Below are positions 35,831 through 49,800 of a stretch of 64,000 nucleotides of DNA, in pieces (within the stretch, counting starts at the first letter, position 1; each line of letters starts with the position of its first letter). A program made the position numbers and the translations under genes. Source of the DNA: Bacteroides sp. CAG:770 (GTDB taxonomy: Bacteria; Bacteroidota; Bacteroidia; Bacteroidales; UBA932); contig FR890672.1 in assembly GCA_000435075.1 (NCBI GenBank), forward strand, positions 1-64,000, read 5' to 3'. Below the pieces are notes generated by a model that was not told the DNA's origin, did not search any database, and saw nothing but the letters and a program-made list of their open reading frames with translations.

Positions 35831-38800
35831 ATGTCAAATCAGACTATAAATAAACGAATAAATTTCGCCACATCTAAAATCCTGGATTATCCGGATCTTC
35901 TCGAGGTGCAGCTGAAATCATTCAGAGATTTCTTCCAGCTTGACACCACTCCTGAAAATAGAAAGAACGAAGGTCTGTATAAAGTTTTCCAGGAAATTTT
36001 TCCGATTGAGGACACGAGGAATAACTATAAGCTGGAATTTATCGATTATTTCATCGATCCACCTCAGTTCTCAATTGAAGAATGTCTAGAGAGAGGTACG
36101 ACATACTGTGTCCCTCTTAAGGCAAAACTCCGCCTTTCATGTAGTGATCCGGAACATGTTGACTTCGATACCAAGGTTCAGGATGTATTCCTCGGAAGCA
36201 TTCCTTACATGACACCTGCAGGTACTTTCGTCTTCAACGGTTCTGAACGTATCATTGTTTCACAGTTGCACAGGTCACCTGGCGTCTTCTTTGACCAGAC
36301 ACTTCATGCGAACGGTACAAAACTTTACTCTGCCCGTATCATTCCATTCAAGGGTTCGTGGATTGAGTTTGCTACTGACATCAACAATGTCATGTACGCA
36401 TACATTGACCGTAAGAAGAAGCTTCCTGTAACAACACTCCTGCGTGCTATCGGTTTCGACGCTGACAAGGATATCATCAACATCTTTGGTCTTGCAGAGG
36501 AAATCGAAGCCACACCAGATACCCTTAAGGCAAACGAAGGCAGAAAATTGGCTGCGAAAGTACTTAAGACCTGGAATGAGGATTTCGTTGATGAAGATAC
36601 TGGAGAGGTTATTCCTATCGAGCGTGTCGAGCCGGTTGTGGAACGCGGCGACGTTATCGATGACGCTACTATCCAGGAACTTCTTGATGCAGAGGTAAAG
36701 ACTGTCCTTCTTCAGAAAGACGAGGAGACTGACAAGGAGTATGTATTCATTTACAACACTCTGCAGAAAGACCCGACCAATACGGAGAAAGAAGCCGTCA
36801 ATTACATCTACAAACAGCTCAGGAATTCAGAACCGCCTGATGAGACTACAGCGAGGGATGTAATCGATAAGTTGTTCTTCTCTGAGAAGAGATACGATCT
36901 CGGTATCGTAGGTAGATATCGTCTGAACAAGAAGCTCAATCTCGATGCTGATCCGGATTTGAGAGTCCTCAGAAAGGAAGATATCACTGAGATTATCAAG
37001 TATCTCATACAACTTATAAATTCGAAAGCGACTGTCGATGATATCGACCACTTGAGCAACCGTAGGGTGCGTACAGTAGGTGAGCAGCTTGCAAACCAGT
37101 TCAGTGTAGGTCTCTCAAGAATGGCAAGGACCATCCGTGAAAAGATGAATGTCCGTGACAACGAGCAGTTCTCTCCAGGTGAGCTCATCACCTCGAAGAC
37201 TTTGTCCTCAGTTGTCAATTCATTCTTCGGAACCAGCCAGCTTTCACAGTTCATGGACCAGACTAACCCTCTGGCAGAAGTGACACACAAACGTCGTCTC
37301 TCAGCACTCGGTCCTGGAGGTCTCTCAAGAGACAGGGCAGGTTTCGAGGTTCGAGACGTACACTATACGCATTACGGACGTCTTTGCCCTATCGAGTCTC
37401 CTGAGGGACCGAACATCGGTCTTATCTCATCTCTTTGCGTTTATGCGAAGATCGATGACCTCGGATTTATCGAGACTCCTTACCGTAAGGTAGAGAACGG
37501 AAAAGTGGATCTCAGCAATACCGGCTGGAAGTTCATGAGCGCAGAGGAGGAGGAAGACCAGCTCGTTTCTCTTGCCAATGTCAAGATGGACGATGACGGA
37601 ACAATCGAGGAGGACAGAATCCAGTGCCGTCTCGAAGCTGACTTCCCTGTGGTCTCCAAAGAGGAGGTAAACTACATGGATGTTGCTCCTAACCAGATGG
37701 CGTCTGTCGCTGCATCCCTCATTCCGTTCTTGGAGCATGATGATGCCCACCGAGCATTGATGGGTGCGAACATGATGCGTCAGGCCGTTCCGCTTCTCAA
37801 GCCGCAGTCACCTATCGTAGGTACCGGCCTTGAAGAGAGAGTCTGCATCGACTCGAGGACTCAGGTCATGGCAGAGAGGTCAGGAGAGGTCGTATATGTG
37901 GATGGCAATGAAATCCATGTGAAATATGATCGTACTGACGACGAGAAGTATGTAAGCTTCTCTCCTGATGTTACCGTATATCATCTTCCTATCTACAGGA
38001 GAACCAACCAGAGCACAACCATCTGCCTGAAGCCTATCGTAAGAAAGGGTGACAGAGTTGTTCCAGGACAGGTGATGACTGAGGGTTACGCCACCCAGAA
38101 CGGTGAGCTTGCACTCGGACGTAACCTTATGGTAGCGTTCATGCCTTGGAAGGGTTACAACTATGAGGATGCTATCGTGCTCTCCGAGAAGATGGTAAGA
38201 TGGGATATCCTTACGTCAGTACATGTTGACGAGTATATCGCAGAGGTCCGTGAGACCAAGCGTGGAATGGAGGAACTTACTTCCGATATTCCTAACGTGA
38301 GCGAGGATGCTACCAGAAACCTTGATGAGAACGGTATCGTGCGCGTTGGTGCACACATCGAGCCGGGCGACATCATGGTAGGTAAGATTACCCCTAAGGG
38401 TGAGAGCGATCCGTCACCTGAGGAAAAACTCCTCCGTGCCATCTTCGGTGACAAGGCCGGAGACGTGAAGGATGCCTCCCTCAAGGCCAATCCGTCACTC
38501 AGCGGTACCATCATCAAGACATCATTGTACGCAAAGGTTGCGAAGGAAGGAAACCGCAAGGGCGCAAAGGCTGAACTCAATGCCAAGCTTGCTATCATTG
38601 AAGAGGACTTCAACAAGAAGACAACTTCTCTCAGAACAAAGTTCTTCGAGAAACTCGTAGCTCTCGTGGAGGGCAAGAAGAGTGTCGGCGTAAGCGACCT
38701 CTATGGTGTTGACGTAATCCCTAAGGGACAGGTCATTACCGCAGAAATCCTGAGGGACATCGACTATAACAATGTCAATTCCAACAGGTGGACTGAGGAT

Positions 38801-39649
38801 GACAGAATCAACAACATGGTTCGTGAACTCATCAACAACTACTGTCTTGCAGTCAAGGAGGCTGAGGCTCTCAAGAAGCGTGCTTCAGATAAGGTCAATG
38901 TCGGTGATGAACTCGGCAACGGCGTAATGCAGCTCGCCAAGGTTTATATAGCCAAGAAGAGAAAGATCACTGTCGGTGACAAGATGGCCGGCCGCCACGG
39001 TAACAAGGGTATCGTAGCGAAGATCGTAAGGGAAGAGGATATGCCGTTCCTCGAGGACGGTACTCCTGTTGACATTGTCCTGAACCCTCTCGGTGTGCCT
39101 TCACGAATGAACCTCGGTCAGATTTACGAGACCGTTCTCGGATGGGCAGGCGAGAGACTTGGACTCAAGTTCAGCACACCTATTTTCGACGGTGCAAGCC
39201 TTGATGAAATCTGTGCTTACACAGATAAGGCCGGACTTCCGAGATATGGCAGCACTCACCTCAGAGATGGCGGTACAGGAGACTGGTTCGACCAGTTCGC
39301 TACTGTCGGTATCATCTATATGATCAAACTCGGTCACATGGTTGATGACAAGATGCACGCCAGATCTATCGGACCTTACTCTCTCATCACTCAGCAGCCT
39401 CTCGGAGGTAAAGCTCAGTTCGGAGGTCAGCGATTCGGAGAGATGGAGGTTTGGGCACTTGAGGCATTCGGTGCAGCTAACGCGCTTCAGGAAATCCTGA
39501 CAGTCAAGTCTGATGACGTTACCGGAAGGTCCAAGACCTACGAGGCTATCGTCAAGGGCGAGCCGATGCCTACACCGGGTATCCCTGAGTCTCTCAATGT
39601 GCTTCTCCATGAGCTCAGAGGTCTGGGACTTAAAGTGACACTTGATTAA
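35831..39649 (+). CDS. rpoB: RNA polymerase beta subunit
   Basis: 1272 residues, normal for Bacteroidetes. The beta subunit forms one pincer and the catalytic cleft of RNA polymerase. The rifampicin region ([19 protein letters not shown] then [14 protein letters not shown]) has wild-type residues. [13 protein letters not shown] and the C-terminal [18 protein letters not shown] are the standard beta blocks. The sequence is continuous with no frame break. It follows the attenuator hairpin by 36 bp. Confidence 0.99.
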   Translation: MSNQTINKRINFATSKILDYPDLLEVQLKSFRDFFQLDTTPENRKNEGLYKVFQEIFPIEDTRNNYKLEFIDYFIDPPQFSIEECLERGTTYCVPLKAKLRLSCSDPEHVDFDTKVQDVFLGSIPYMTPAGTFVFNGSERIIVSQLHRSPGVFFDQTLHANGTKLYSARIIPFKGSWIEFATDINNVMYAYIDRKKKLPVTTLLRAIGFDADKDIINIFGLAEEIEATPDTLKANEGRKLAAKVLKTWNEDFVDEDTGEVIPIERVEPVVERGDVIDDATIQELLDAEVKTVLLQKDEETDKEYVFIYNTLQKDPTNTEKEAVNYIYKQLRNSEPPDETTARDVIDKLFFSEKRYDLGIVGRYRLNKKLNLDADPDLRVLRKEDITEIIKYLIQLINSKATVDDIDHLSNRRVRTVGEQLANQFSVGLSRMARTIREKMNVRDNEQFSPGELITSKTLSSVVNSFFGTSQLSQFMDQTNPLAEVTHKRRLSALGPGGLSRDRAGFEVRDVHYTHYGRLCPIESPEGPNIGLISSLCVYAKIDDLGFIETPYRKVENGKVDLSNTGWKFMSAEEEEDQLVSLANVKMDDDGTIEEDRIQCRLEADFPVVSKEEVNYMDVAPNQMASVAASLIPFLEHDDAHRALMGANMMRQAVPLLKPQSPIVGTGLEERVCIDSRTQVMAERSGEVVYVDGNEIHVKYDRTDDEKYVSFSPDVTVYHLPIYRRTNQSTTICLKPIVRKGDRVVPGQVMTEGYATQNGELALGRNLMVAFMPWKGYNYEDAIVLSEKMVRWDILTSVHVDEYIAEVRETKRGMEELTSDIPNVSEDATRNLDENGIVRVGAHIEPGDIMVGKITPKGESDPSPEEKLLRAIFGDKAGDVKDASLKANPSLSGTIIKTSLYAKVAKEGNRKGAKAELNAKLAIIEEDFNKKTTSLRTKFFEKLVALVEGKKSVGVSDLYGVDVIPKGQVITAEILRDIDYNNVNSNRWTEDDRINNMVRELINNYCLAVKEAEALKKRASDKVNVGDELGNGVMQLAKVYIAKKRKITVGDKMAGRHGNKGIVAKIVREEDMPFLEDGTPVDIVLNPLGVPSRMNLGQIYETVLGWAGERLGLKFSTPIFDGASLDEICAYTDKAGLPRYGSTHLRDGGTGDWFDQFATVGIIYMIKLGHMVDDKMHARSIGPYSLITQQPLGGKAQFGGQRFGEMEVWALEAFGAANALQEILTVKSDDVTGRSKTYEAIVKGEPMPTPGIPESLNVLLHELRGLGLKVTLD

Positions 39650-39675
39650 TTACAGTCAATTTGATTTGATATAAT

Positions 39676-43926
<4,251 letters not shown>

Positions 43927-43951
43927 CGGTCACTACATCACAGCATAATTT

Positions 43952-43986
43952 GCCGGACGGTGATTCATTCATCGCCCGGCTTTTTT
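43952..43986 (+). terminator. Terminator of the rpo superoperon
   Basis: Stem GCCGG...CCGGC (43952-43956 with 43976-43980), extended inward by a partly wobble-paired stretch, is followed by seven T. It is the end of the tRNA-tuf-rpoBC transcript. Confidence 0.9.
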
Positions 43987-43997
43987 ACGACTTGAAA

Positions 43998-44029
43998 TTG
44001 TGAGGATTTCTGGAAAATTGTTATTTTTG
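43998..44029 (+). promoter_or_regulatory. Promoter for the TPR/HTH-like regulator
   Basis: TTG at 43998-44000, 21-bp spacer, TATTTTTG at 44022-44029. Start predicted near 44035, giving a leader of about 105 nt. It begins directly after the rpoC terminator. Confidence 0.6.
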
Positions 44030-44139
44030 TTCTGAAAGTCAGCATGAAAGCATTGCGTATCTCACATTTCTCCTGAAGCAGTCTTTGTTTTGTAAAGAAT
44101 GATGTGTTGTAAATGGTCCTGTAAACTCGTAGGTAGGTT

Positions 44140-45789
44140 ATGAGAAAATTGTTTGGATTCTTCTTATTGACTATTGCAGTTCTTCTGGGCGGTTCGTGTT
44201 CACGACGGTACCAGGAATTGGATATGGTGGAGAGCCTTGTCGAGTCTGCTCCGGAACTTGCAATCAAGAAGTTGGACAGCCTGGGTCTTACTGGCCATCT
44301 CGGTTTGTCATATAGAGCCAGATATGCGGTATTGTATGCGATGGCTTTGGATAAGCAAAGTGTGGATGACGGAACGTTTCTTCCGGAAATAAGAAAATAT
44401 GAAGATTATTTTGAAAGGCATGGCACAAGAAGAGACCGCATTCTTTTTCATTTTTATTATGGCGACCAGCTGCTGGATTCCCTTAAATATGAAGAGTCTG
44501 CAGTTCAGTTCATGCGTGCGTTGAAACTTGCTGATGATGCAGAAGACTGGTTCTTTTGCGGAATGTCATGCAGAAGCATAGCAGACTTGTATGCGTTGAC
44601 ATATAACAGTCCGGAAAGTGCATCGTATTATTCACAGGCATGTGATTATTTTCGGAGGGCTGGCAAGAAGGAACATCTTGATTTTGCTGCACTTCAGTTC
44701 GCATCCGCGCTTATGAATTGCGGCAGGTTTCCGGAAGCGGACGAGCATATTCTGGCGGTCCTGGCAGAGGCAAGACTGGAGAAGAATTCTTTATTGCTTG
44801 TGGAAGCGTTGATAGTAAGTGCATATTATCAGCTCATGAGCGGGATGGGAAATTCTGACGGCATTATTTCCATATGTGATGAAATCATTGGTTGTGGTGC
44901 GGATCTTGACAGCTATGATTATGCCGGACTGGCTAAAGCCTATAAACAGAAAGGGCTGGTTGACAAGGCACGTGCCTGTCTGGATTCGTCCTATGCACGG
45001 TGCTTGGATTCTAGAGCATATATGTATTCTTTGAATGCGGAGAAATCTGTTTTGGAAGATACTGGAAATATCACAAGACGTTTAGCTGTATCTGAACAGC
45101 TGCTTGAACTTGAGGAGACACTGACAGTGAAAGCTTTGGAATCGTCAACTGTAAGAGTCCAGAAAAAATACTATGAAGATGTTGCCAGGCTTGAAAAAAT
45201 TAAAAGAGAAAAGACGGTTATCATATATACCTTTTCCATTGTAGTTCTTGTTCTTCTGATTGTTTTGATTGTTGTTCTTTTTGTCAGGTATTCCCGACGG
45301 AAAAGAATTTCTTACGAAATGAAGATGCTGGAGGCTGTCCGTTCAGTCAATGAAATCCGTGAAAAGATTGCGTCGCTTCAAATAGTGGATGCAGGGCGGT
45401 CGATGGATTTGATTTTCTTAGCCAGGATGATAGATGACATGCTGAAAAAACAATATTCATTGAACCGGAATTCATTGATTCAACCTTATGCCGAAATCAT
45501 TGACAAACTTCGGAATGATGATGACTGCCGTAAGCGGATTTCTTCCGCTGCGGATGCTGTTTCGGCGAATAGCGTGTCGAAATTGACTGCGGCATGTCCG
45601 ACAATTAAGGTTTCTGACGTGTTGCTATTTTCTCTGTTGGTACTTGGATTCTCTTATAAATCCATAAGTGTAATTATGGATGATGGAGAACCTAAACTGT
45701 ATAATCGTGCGAAACGTTTACGGGAAAAGATTATGGCCTCCGGAAGTCCAGATACCGATGCTATTTTGTCTGCAATTCCGAAACGATAA
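44140..45789 (+). CDS. Lipobox-TPR-transmembrane protein with HTH-like cytoplasmic tail
   Basis: 549 residues. A signal sequence with lipobox-like LLGGSC (about Cys20) leads into a helical TPR-type region (about 25-350; AKAYKQKGLVDKARACLDSS is a clear TPR). One strong membrane helix follows (about 359-384, VIIYTFSIVVLVLLIVLIVV) with a basic RYSRRKR stop-transfer end. The cytoplasmic tail has a coiled segment (about 385-415) and, at about 480-530, a stretch like LFSLLVLGFSYKSISVIM...NRAKRLREKI, placed and patterned like a diverged LuxR-type HTH in Bacteroidetes TPR regulators. I infer a one-component transmembrane regulator sensing the periplasm, likely for the lipoproteins downstream. Direct DNA binding is not shown; DUF6377-like proteins are the nearest group I recall. 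Confidence 0.72.
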   Translation: MRKLFGFFLLTIAVLLGGSCSRRYQELDMVESLVESAPELAIKKLDSLGLTGHLGLSYRARYAVLYAMALDKQSVDDGTFLPEIRKYEDYFERHGTRRDRILFHFYYGDQLLDSLKYEESAVQFMRALKLADDAEDWFFCGMSCRSIADLYALTYNSPESASYYSQACDYFRRAGKKEHLDFAALQFASALMNCGRFPEADEHILAVLAEARLEKNSLLLVEALIVSAYYQLMSGMGNSDGIISICDEIIGCGADLDSYDYAGLAKAYKQKGLVDKARACLDSSYARCLDSRAYMYSLNAEKSVLEDTGNITRRLAVSEQLLELEETLTVKALESSTVRVQKKYYEDVARLEKIKREKTVIIYTFSIVVLVLLIVLIVVLFVRYSRRKRISYEMKMLEAVRSVNEIREKIASLQIVDAGRSMDLIFLARMIDDMLKKQYSLNRNSLIQPYAEIIDKLRNDDDCRKRISSAADAVSANSVSKLTAACPTIKVSDVLLFSLLVLGFSYKSISVIMDDGEPKLYNRAKRLREKIMASGSPDTDAILSAIPKR

Positions 45790-45851
45790 CCATTTTTAGA
45801 TTTTTGGTAAATATCCTGTTCGTCGAATATCCATAACGAGATGTTGTAGGA

Positions 45852-45883
45852 AGCATTGATAGAAAAATTTTTCTATCAATGCT
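45852..45883. repeat. Perfect 32-bp palindrome
   Basis: Arm AGCATTGATAGAAAAA (45852-45867) is followed directly by its exact reverse complement (45868-45883). It lies 62 bp after the regulator stop and 120 bp before the promoter-like element of the first propeller lipoprotein gene. No T-run follows the right arm. It may be an operator for a dimer or a transcript-end hairpin. Confidence 0.9.
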
Positions 45884-46002
45884 GATATTCAGGCTTTTAC
45901 AGATGCTTTCGATATGAAACTTTTTCCGTTCGGTTCTTGTGTATGATGTGAAAACAGTGTACTTTCGAAACGAAGCAACAGTGCGGTTTTCCACATATTG
46001 CT

Positions 46003-46010
46003 TAGCTTTG
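46003..46010 (+). promoter_or_regulatory. -7-like element for propeller lipoprotein genes
   Basis: TAGCTTTG matches TAnnTTTG. The -33 region is poor, which would fit an activator-dependent promoter. Predicted leader about 60 nt. Confidence 0.5.
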
Positions 46011-46075
46011 AATGAATAATTGTATGATTTTGTGAAAATGCATAATGAATCTGTTGATATTTTAAAGACATTGAT

Positions 46076-47209
46076 ATGAAAAAACTTGGATTCTTGGCCT
46101 GTGGCTTTGGGCTTCTGATGGCATTCTCCTGTACGAAATCGGATAATGTTTATGACACTTTCCATGTCGTTAAGTTCTCTGCTGGCAAAAATATGTCGTT
46201 GGATTTGGAGGCAGTGCAGCTGGACACTGTGCATTGCTCCGGTGAATCTTTTTCCGGCATTACACCGGATGGAACAATCTATTATCTGGACCGCTATTTC
46301 GGCTGGCTGTATGAATTTTCACAGGATGGGAAGCTGCTCGGCAGAAAACTCGGATTCGGGCGCGGCCCGGAGGAAACATTGATAAAGAAGAGTGTCTGTT
46401 TCGTGAACTCTGAGTCCGGTGAATATGCAATGTGTGGAAAATCATTGGATTTTGAACTTTTTTCCAAAGATTATAAGAAAGAGAACAATTTCCGCATTTC
46501 TTACGGAGAAGGAACGACAGAGCCGGACAGTTTCAGGACATATTCCAATGCCTGGAGCAATATGGTAGGCCGGCTCCATGATGGCCTCCTGTATCAGGGG
46601 AAAATGAGCGAGAATCCGTCATTCAACTATTTCGACAATACGGAATCCTATCTGAAAGAGTCAATGCATATGTCAGTCGTGAATATGCGTTCAGGAGAAA
46701 TCGAGGGAATGACGGTGACAGGATTTCCGTCAGTGTACGGAAAAGATCCGTATAAGTTTTCATCGTTCCAGTGCATCAACTTCGATGTGAATAAGGATGG
46801 AAATATGTATGTGAACTTTGAGGCTGATTCCCTGATTTACGTCTTCGACAAGGACATGAAACCGCAGTTCGCGTTCGGAGCAGGCGGAAAAAATATGGAC
46901 AGGGATTATTCGTCTGTAAGTTCATGGGAACAGATGCCGGTATATCAGACGAACAGGGAGACAAAGGGATATTATTCCTGGGTGGAATGTATAGATGAGA
47001 CCGGAATGTGCTTCCGCTCATATAGGAAAGGTGATGGTTCAGAGGTTGACGGATTACAGATATATGACAGGAAAGGGAAGCTTCTCGGTGATGTGGACGT
47101 GCCGAGGGACTTCAAGGTCACCGGCTATGCCGCTCCATATTATTATTCTCAAGTATTTGACGGCGAAGATGACGGCTCACTGTCCATATTCCGCTTCAAG
47201 CTTGATTAA
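46076..47209 (+). CDS. Propeller-type lipoprotein (BF3164/TolB-like)
   Basis: 377 residues. MKKLGFLACGFGLLMAFSC is a lipoprotein signal (Cys19). The body (about 40-377) shows repeated blade-like units: GTIYYLDRYFGWLYEFSQDGKLLG, then SGEYAMCGKSLDFELFSKD, then GNMYVNFEADSLIYVFDKDMK, then VDGLQIYDRKGKLLG. This fits the TolB-like six-bladed propeller lipoproteins (BF3164 type) of Bacteroidetes, which have no established function. It is the first of three such genes after the TPR/HTH-like protein; the next begins 18 bp downstream. Confidence 0.78.
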   Translation: MKKLGFLACGFGLLMAFSCTKSDNVYDTFHVVKFSAGKNMSLDLEAVQLDTVHCSGESFSGITPDGTIYYLDRYFGWLYEFSQDGKLLGRKLGFGRGPEETLIKKSVCFVNSESGEYAMCGKSLDFELFSKDYKKENNFRISYGEGTTEPDSFRTYSNAWSNMVGRLHDGLLYQGKMSENPSFNYFDNTESYLKESMHMSVVNMRSGEIEGMTVTGFPSVYGKDPYKFSSFQCINFDVNKDGNMYVNFEADSLIYVFDKDMKPQFAFGAGGKNMDRDYSSVSSWEQMPVYQTNRETKGYYSWVECIDETGMCFRSYRKGDGSEVDGLQIYDRKGKLLGDVDVPRDFKVTGYAAPYYYSQVFDGEDDGSLSIFRFKLD

Positions 47210-47227
47210 AACATGTATAACCGCAAT

Positions 47228-48307
47228 ATGATTCGCATCATGAAATTTGCAGTAAGATTACTGGCATGTTTGTGCATGTTTGTGACGGCTCTTTCCTGCA
47301 CGAATCAGCCAGGGAAAGGGTCTGTCATAGGGACCATAGATTTGGGTAATCTTCATGAGAGAACGTTCAGCTGGGAGACATTGCTCGGAGAGAATCTGAA
47401 AGTGATTGAACTTCAGGATACGTCGAAAGAGTATTCTTTTATGGAAATCTCAAAACTTGTATGTTGGAAGGACAGGATTTATATCTCTGACTGGAAAACT
47501 CGCCGGATAATCATTTTCGGTCAGGACGGTCAGCCGGTGTCTGTCCTCAATAGACGCGGGCGCGGTTCTGAAGAGTATCTGCAGGTCTCGGATTTCGATG
47601 TGGATGATGAAGGTGGAATATGGGTTCTTGACGGACAGAAAGATGTCATTGTCCATTATTCTTCTGAAGGGAAGTTCTTGTCTCAGAGCAAGACGGGAGA
47701 ATGTCAGTATTCGTATATTTCGTTCGATGCAGGCCAACTCCTTCTCGGTGTCGCATTGTGGGACAAGACGGAAAACGGCGATTTTGAGGCGGTTCTTACG
47801 GATACCAGCCTGAACGTGCTTTCCCGTCATGGAAAAAAACTTGATGTTTATGATCCTGAGTTCGAGTTCCCGAATGTCGGTTTTTCAAAAGTCGGGAAAT
47901 CCATTATGCTGAACATGCCGATAGATGACTATGTAAGTGTGTTCGAAGACAAGAAATATAAAGGAGATTATTTCTTTGATTTCGGTGGAAAGAGGGTTCC
48001 TGATGAAATCAGGAAAGCTGTCATGCCGAATATGAAAAATATCGTGAAGTATTCATTTCTTGTGAATTGTTCTGCTGTTGTAGGCGATGTCGCTTTCGGA
48101 ACAATGATGGATTGCGGAACACCGGTTGATTTTATCGTCGACATGAAAAAGAAGGAAATATACAAACAGCCTGTTGAGGGTGGAAAATACCATCTGGTTT
48201 CCATATCCGGTGATAAAATCATTCTTTCAGGTATAGATGAGGATTCCGAACATGATGTCATAGCCGTAGCACCTGTTGGCTCTATGCGTGGCAATCTGGA
48301 CAAGTAG
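47228..48307 (+). CDS. 6-bladed beta-propeller lipoprotein
   Basis: 359 residues from the ATG at 47228 (MIRIMKFAVRLL); an in-frame ATG at 47213 would add five residues. The lipobox is VTALSC (about Cys23). The propeller body has KDRIYISDWKTRRIIIFGQDG, then VSVLNRRGRGSEEYLQVSDF, which is the 'GxGP/GxGxEEY' hallmark of Bacteroidetes 6-bladed propeller proteins (PF17170 type), then DEGGIWVLDGQKDVIVHYSSE. It is probably at the outer membrane. Function unknown; likely a ligand- or peptide-binding module. Co-transcribed with 46076. Confidence 0.78.
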   Translation: MIRIMKFAVRLLACLCMFVTALSCTNQPGKGSVIGTIDLGNLHERTFSWETLLGENLKVIELQDTSKEYSFMEISKLVCWKDRIYISDWKTRRIIIFGQDGQPVSVLNRRGRGSEEYLQVSDFDVDDEGGIWVLDGQKDVIVHYSSEGKFLSQSKTGECQYSYISFDAGQLLLGVALWDKTENGDFEAVLTDTSLNVLSRHGKKLDVYDPEFEFPNVGFSKVGKSIMLNMPIDDYVSVFEDKKYKGDYFFDFGGKRVPDEIRKAVMPNMKNIVKYSFLVNCSAVVGDVAFGTMMDCGTPVDFIVDMKKKEIYKQPVEGGKYHLVSISGDKIILSGIDEDSEHDVIAVAPVGSMRGNLDK

Positions 48308-48315
48308 TTGTATCT

Positions 48316-48346
48316 CTGCACTCTACATATTTGCGGTGGAGTGCAG
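48316..48346 (+). terminator. Hairpin after second propeller gene
   Basis: An 8-bp perfect stem, CTGCACTC with GAGTGCAG, has a 15-nt loop and is followed by TCTTT. It lies 9 bp after the stop codon at 48307 and may be a weak terminator separating the first two propeller genes from the small-peptide gene. Confidence 0.55.
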
Positions 48347-48395
48347 TCTTTAATGAAATCCTGGAAATATGTGAAAGATATAAATCGAACTAAAA

Positions 48396-48494
48396 ATGAA
48401 GAAAAAATTGATTGTGGCCGCAGGCATGGTGATAGTTGCCGCTGTAGTAAAGGTGGTACAAGAAGTTGCTGATTCCATATGTTTTTGTTTGTAA
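48396..48494 (+). CDS. Small 32-residue hydrophobic peptide (NVEALA-leader-like)
   Basis: An ATG-started frame of 32 codons. The product starts MKKKLIVAAGMVIVAAVV, a basic head and hydrophobic core like a signal sequence, then KVVQEVADSICFCL with two Cys at the end. Small exported NVEALA-type proteins with a similar MKKK-hydrophobic start are, as I recall, often encoded beside propeller lipoproteins and TPR regulators. Here the rest of such a protein is missing, so it is either a minimal peptide or a truncated relic. It overlaps the open frame of the next gene upstream of that gene's likely start at 48505, and ends 10 bp before it. Confidence 0.45.
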   Translation: MKKKLIVAAGMVIVAAVVKVVQEVADSICFCL

Positions 48495-48504
48495 AAATGA
48501 TATT

Positions 48505-49554
48505 ATGTTTTCCTATATGAATCTTTTTAAAACAGTTCTGATATTTTTTTCAGTCATCGCCGCAGTTTCATGTGGAACTGCTGGCGGTGATGTTGAGGTT
48601 TCAGAACTGGATGCTTCTGAGTTGTGCCGTCTGCAGCAGGCGGACAACCCGATACGTGAACTGTACAGCATGGCTGTGCAGAATGACTCTACAGTTCTTC
48701 TGTCAACGGACAGGGAAGTGTTGAGGTGTTCTTTTGAAGGGAGGAGATTGAAGAATCTCGGCAACAAAGGCCGTGCTGCCGGCGAGTATAATATGCCGAT
48801 GAAAGTCCGTGTCGACGGTGACCGTATCTTTGTGTGGGATGCCATGAACCTGAAGTTCATGCAGTATGATGCATCTGGCAGTTTCATCGGAGAATCCAGC
48901 TATACGTCAGCGATTAAGGACTTCCTTCCTTATGGGAATAAGATTGTCATCTATACTGCTGGTGCAAGGGAACAGAACATCATTGACATTTATGATATTG
49001 CCGAAGGTGCGGTCGTGAAGTCATTGACAAAGTCGTCTTCAGTGCAGCGCGTGTTCAATTCATCTGGAGTGTATCCCATGTGCATAAAAGATGGGATGCT
49101 CTATTATATGCCGTGCTGTGAGATGGATGTGTATGGCTTCAATTTGAAAACGGGTGAAGATGCCGGGTGTCTGTTCCATATAGAATCATCTTCTTTCAAG
49201 TCTGGTGAAATTGATGATGTTGAGGCGTTGCTTTCAAACAGGAAGAAACTGTCCGGATTCTATGATGAAGTTTCATCGGTACTCATGATTATGCCGGTCG
49301 GGAACAGGTTCAAGGTGCTGACTTGTGAGGGCGAATTCTACAGGGAATCTGGCATCCGGAAAAATGACAGACGTTATTACTCGCTCTATGAGGTTGACCG
49401 TAAGGGGAAAGTCATGGACAAGCGCTGTTTTCCGTATGATACTTTTGAAAGCCGATCCGCAGTGGATGTTTTCAATGGAAAGCTATACTTCCTGAAGAAG
49501 ACGCTTGATTTGGCGGGTGGTGAGGAGATCCATACTTTATGTGTATATGAATAA
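48505..49554 (+). CDS. Propeller-type lipoprotein (BF3164/TolB-like)
   Basis: 349 residues from the ATG at 48505 (MFSYMNLFKTVLIFF); an ATG at 48517 is also possible, while the frame's first ATG at 48466 overlaps the small-peptide gene and lacks a good signal. The lipobox is IAAVSC. Blade-like elements: STDREVLRCSFEGRRLKNLG, NKGRAAGEYNMPMKVRVDGD, DRIFVWDAMNLKFMQYDASG and DGMLYYMPCCEMDVYGFN. The NKGRAAGEYNMP element is the counterpart of the G-x-G-x-EEY hallmark in the previous protein. Role unknown. Its stop overlaps the start of a 37-residue lipoprotein stub. Confidence 0.76.
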   Translation: MFSYMNLFKTVLIFFSVIAAVSCGTAGGDVEVSELDASELCRLQQADNPIRELYSMAVQNDSTVLLSTDREVLRCSFEGRRLKNLGNKGRAAGEYNMPMKVRVDGDRIFVWDAMNLKFMQYDASGSFIGESSYTSAIKDFLPYGNKIVIYTAGAREQNIIDIYDIAEGAVVKSLTKSSSVQRVFNSSGVYPMCIKDGMLYYMPCCEMDVYGFNLKTGEDAGCLFHIESSSFKSGEIDDVEALLSNRKKLSGFYDEVSSVLMIMPVGNRFKVLTCEGEFYRESGIRKNDRRYYSLYEVDRKGKVMDKRCFPYDTFESRSAVDVFNGKLYFLKKTLDLAGGEEIHTLCVYE

Positions 49555-49660
49555 ATTTTGTGTGGTAGGAGCGGCGATTACTGCATTATTTGTCATTGCT
49601 TCTTGCGGTAGCAACAATACTAATGTCCCGGCGAAGTATTCTGGTTCGACTTCGCCATAG
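49547..49660 (+). CDS. Lipoprotein stub, 37 residues
   Basis: The ATG overlaps the last codons of the propeller gene (ATGAATAA arrangement), which suggests translational coupling. The product begins MNKFCVVGAAITALFVIASC, a convincing lipoprotein signal with Cys20, then GSNNTNVPAKYSGSTSP and stops. Only 17 residues remain after the lipid-modified Cys. It may be a real mini-lipoprotein or the 5' remnant of a fourth lipoprotein gene cut off by rearrangement. Confidence 0.5.
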   Translation: MNKFCVVGAAITALFVIASCGSNNTNVPAKYSGSTSP

Positions 49661-49794
49661 GCACCATCGCCGGTATGACCCTCTCCGTCATCGCCCTCAT
49701 CTTCCTCCTCCCGGTCTTCCTTCTGCCCCTTCCTGCCGCTCCGTCCACTCTATTCCACAACGGAAGAGGTGACCGTGACGTGCTGCGGAGCTGA
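49612..49794 (+). other. Hydrophobic ORF fragment, possible gene remnant
   Basis: In a different frame from the lipoprotein stub, an open stretch reads EVFWFDFAIGTIAGMTL, then SVIALIFLLPVFLLPLP and a polar tail ending at the TGA 49792-49794. It looks like one or two real membrane helices with a leading segment, not random sequence. The only internal ATG is at 49675 (39 codons). No ribosome-binding site is seen. I read it as the 3' end of a lost membrane-protein gene joined to the stub, or an accidental frame. Confidence 0.3.
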
Positions 49795-49800
49795 AACGAA

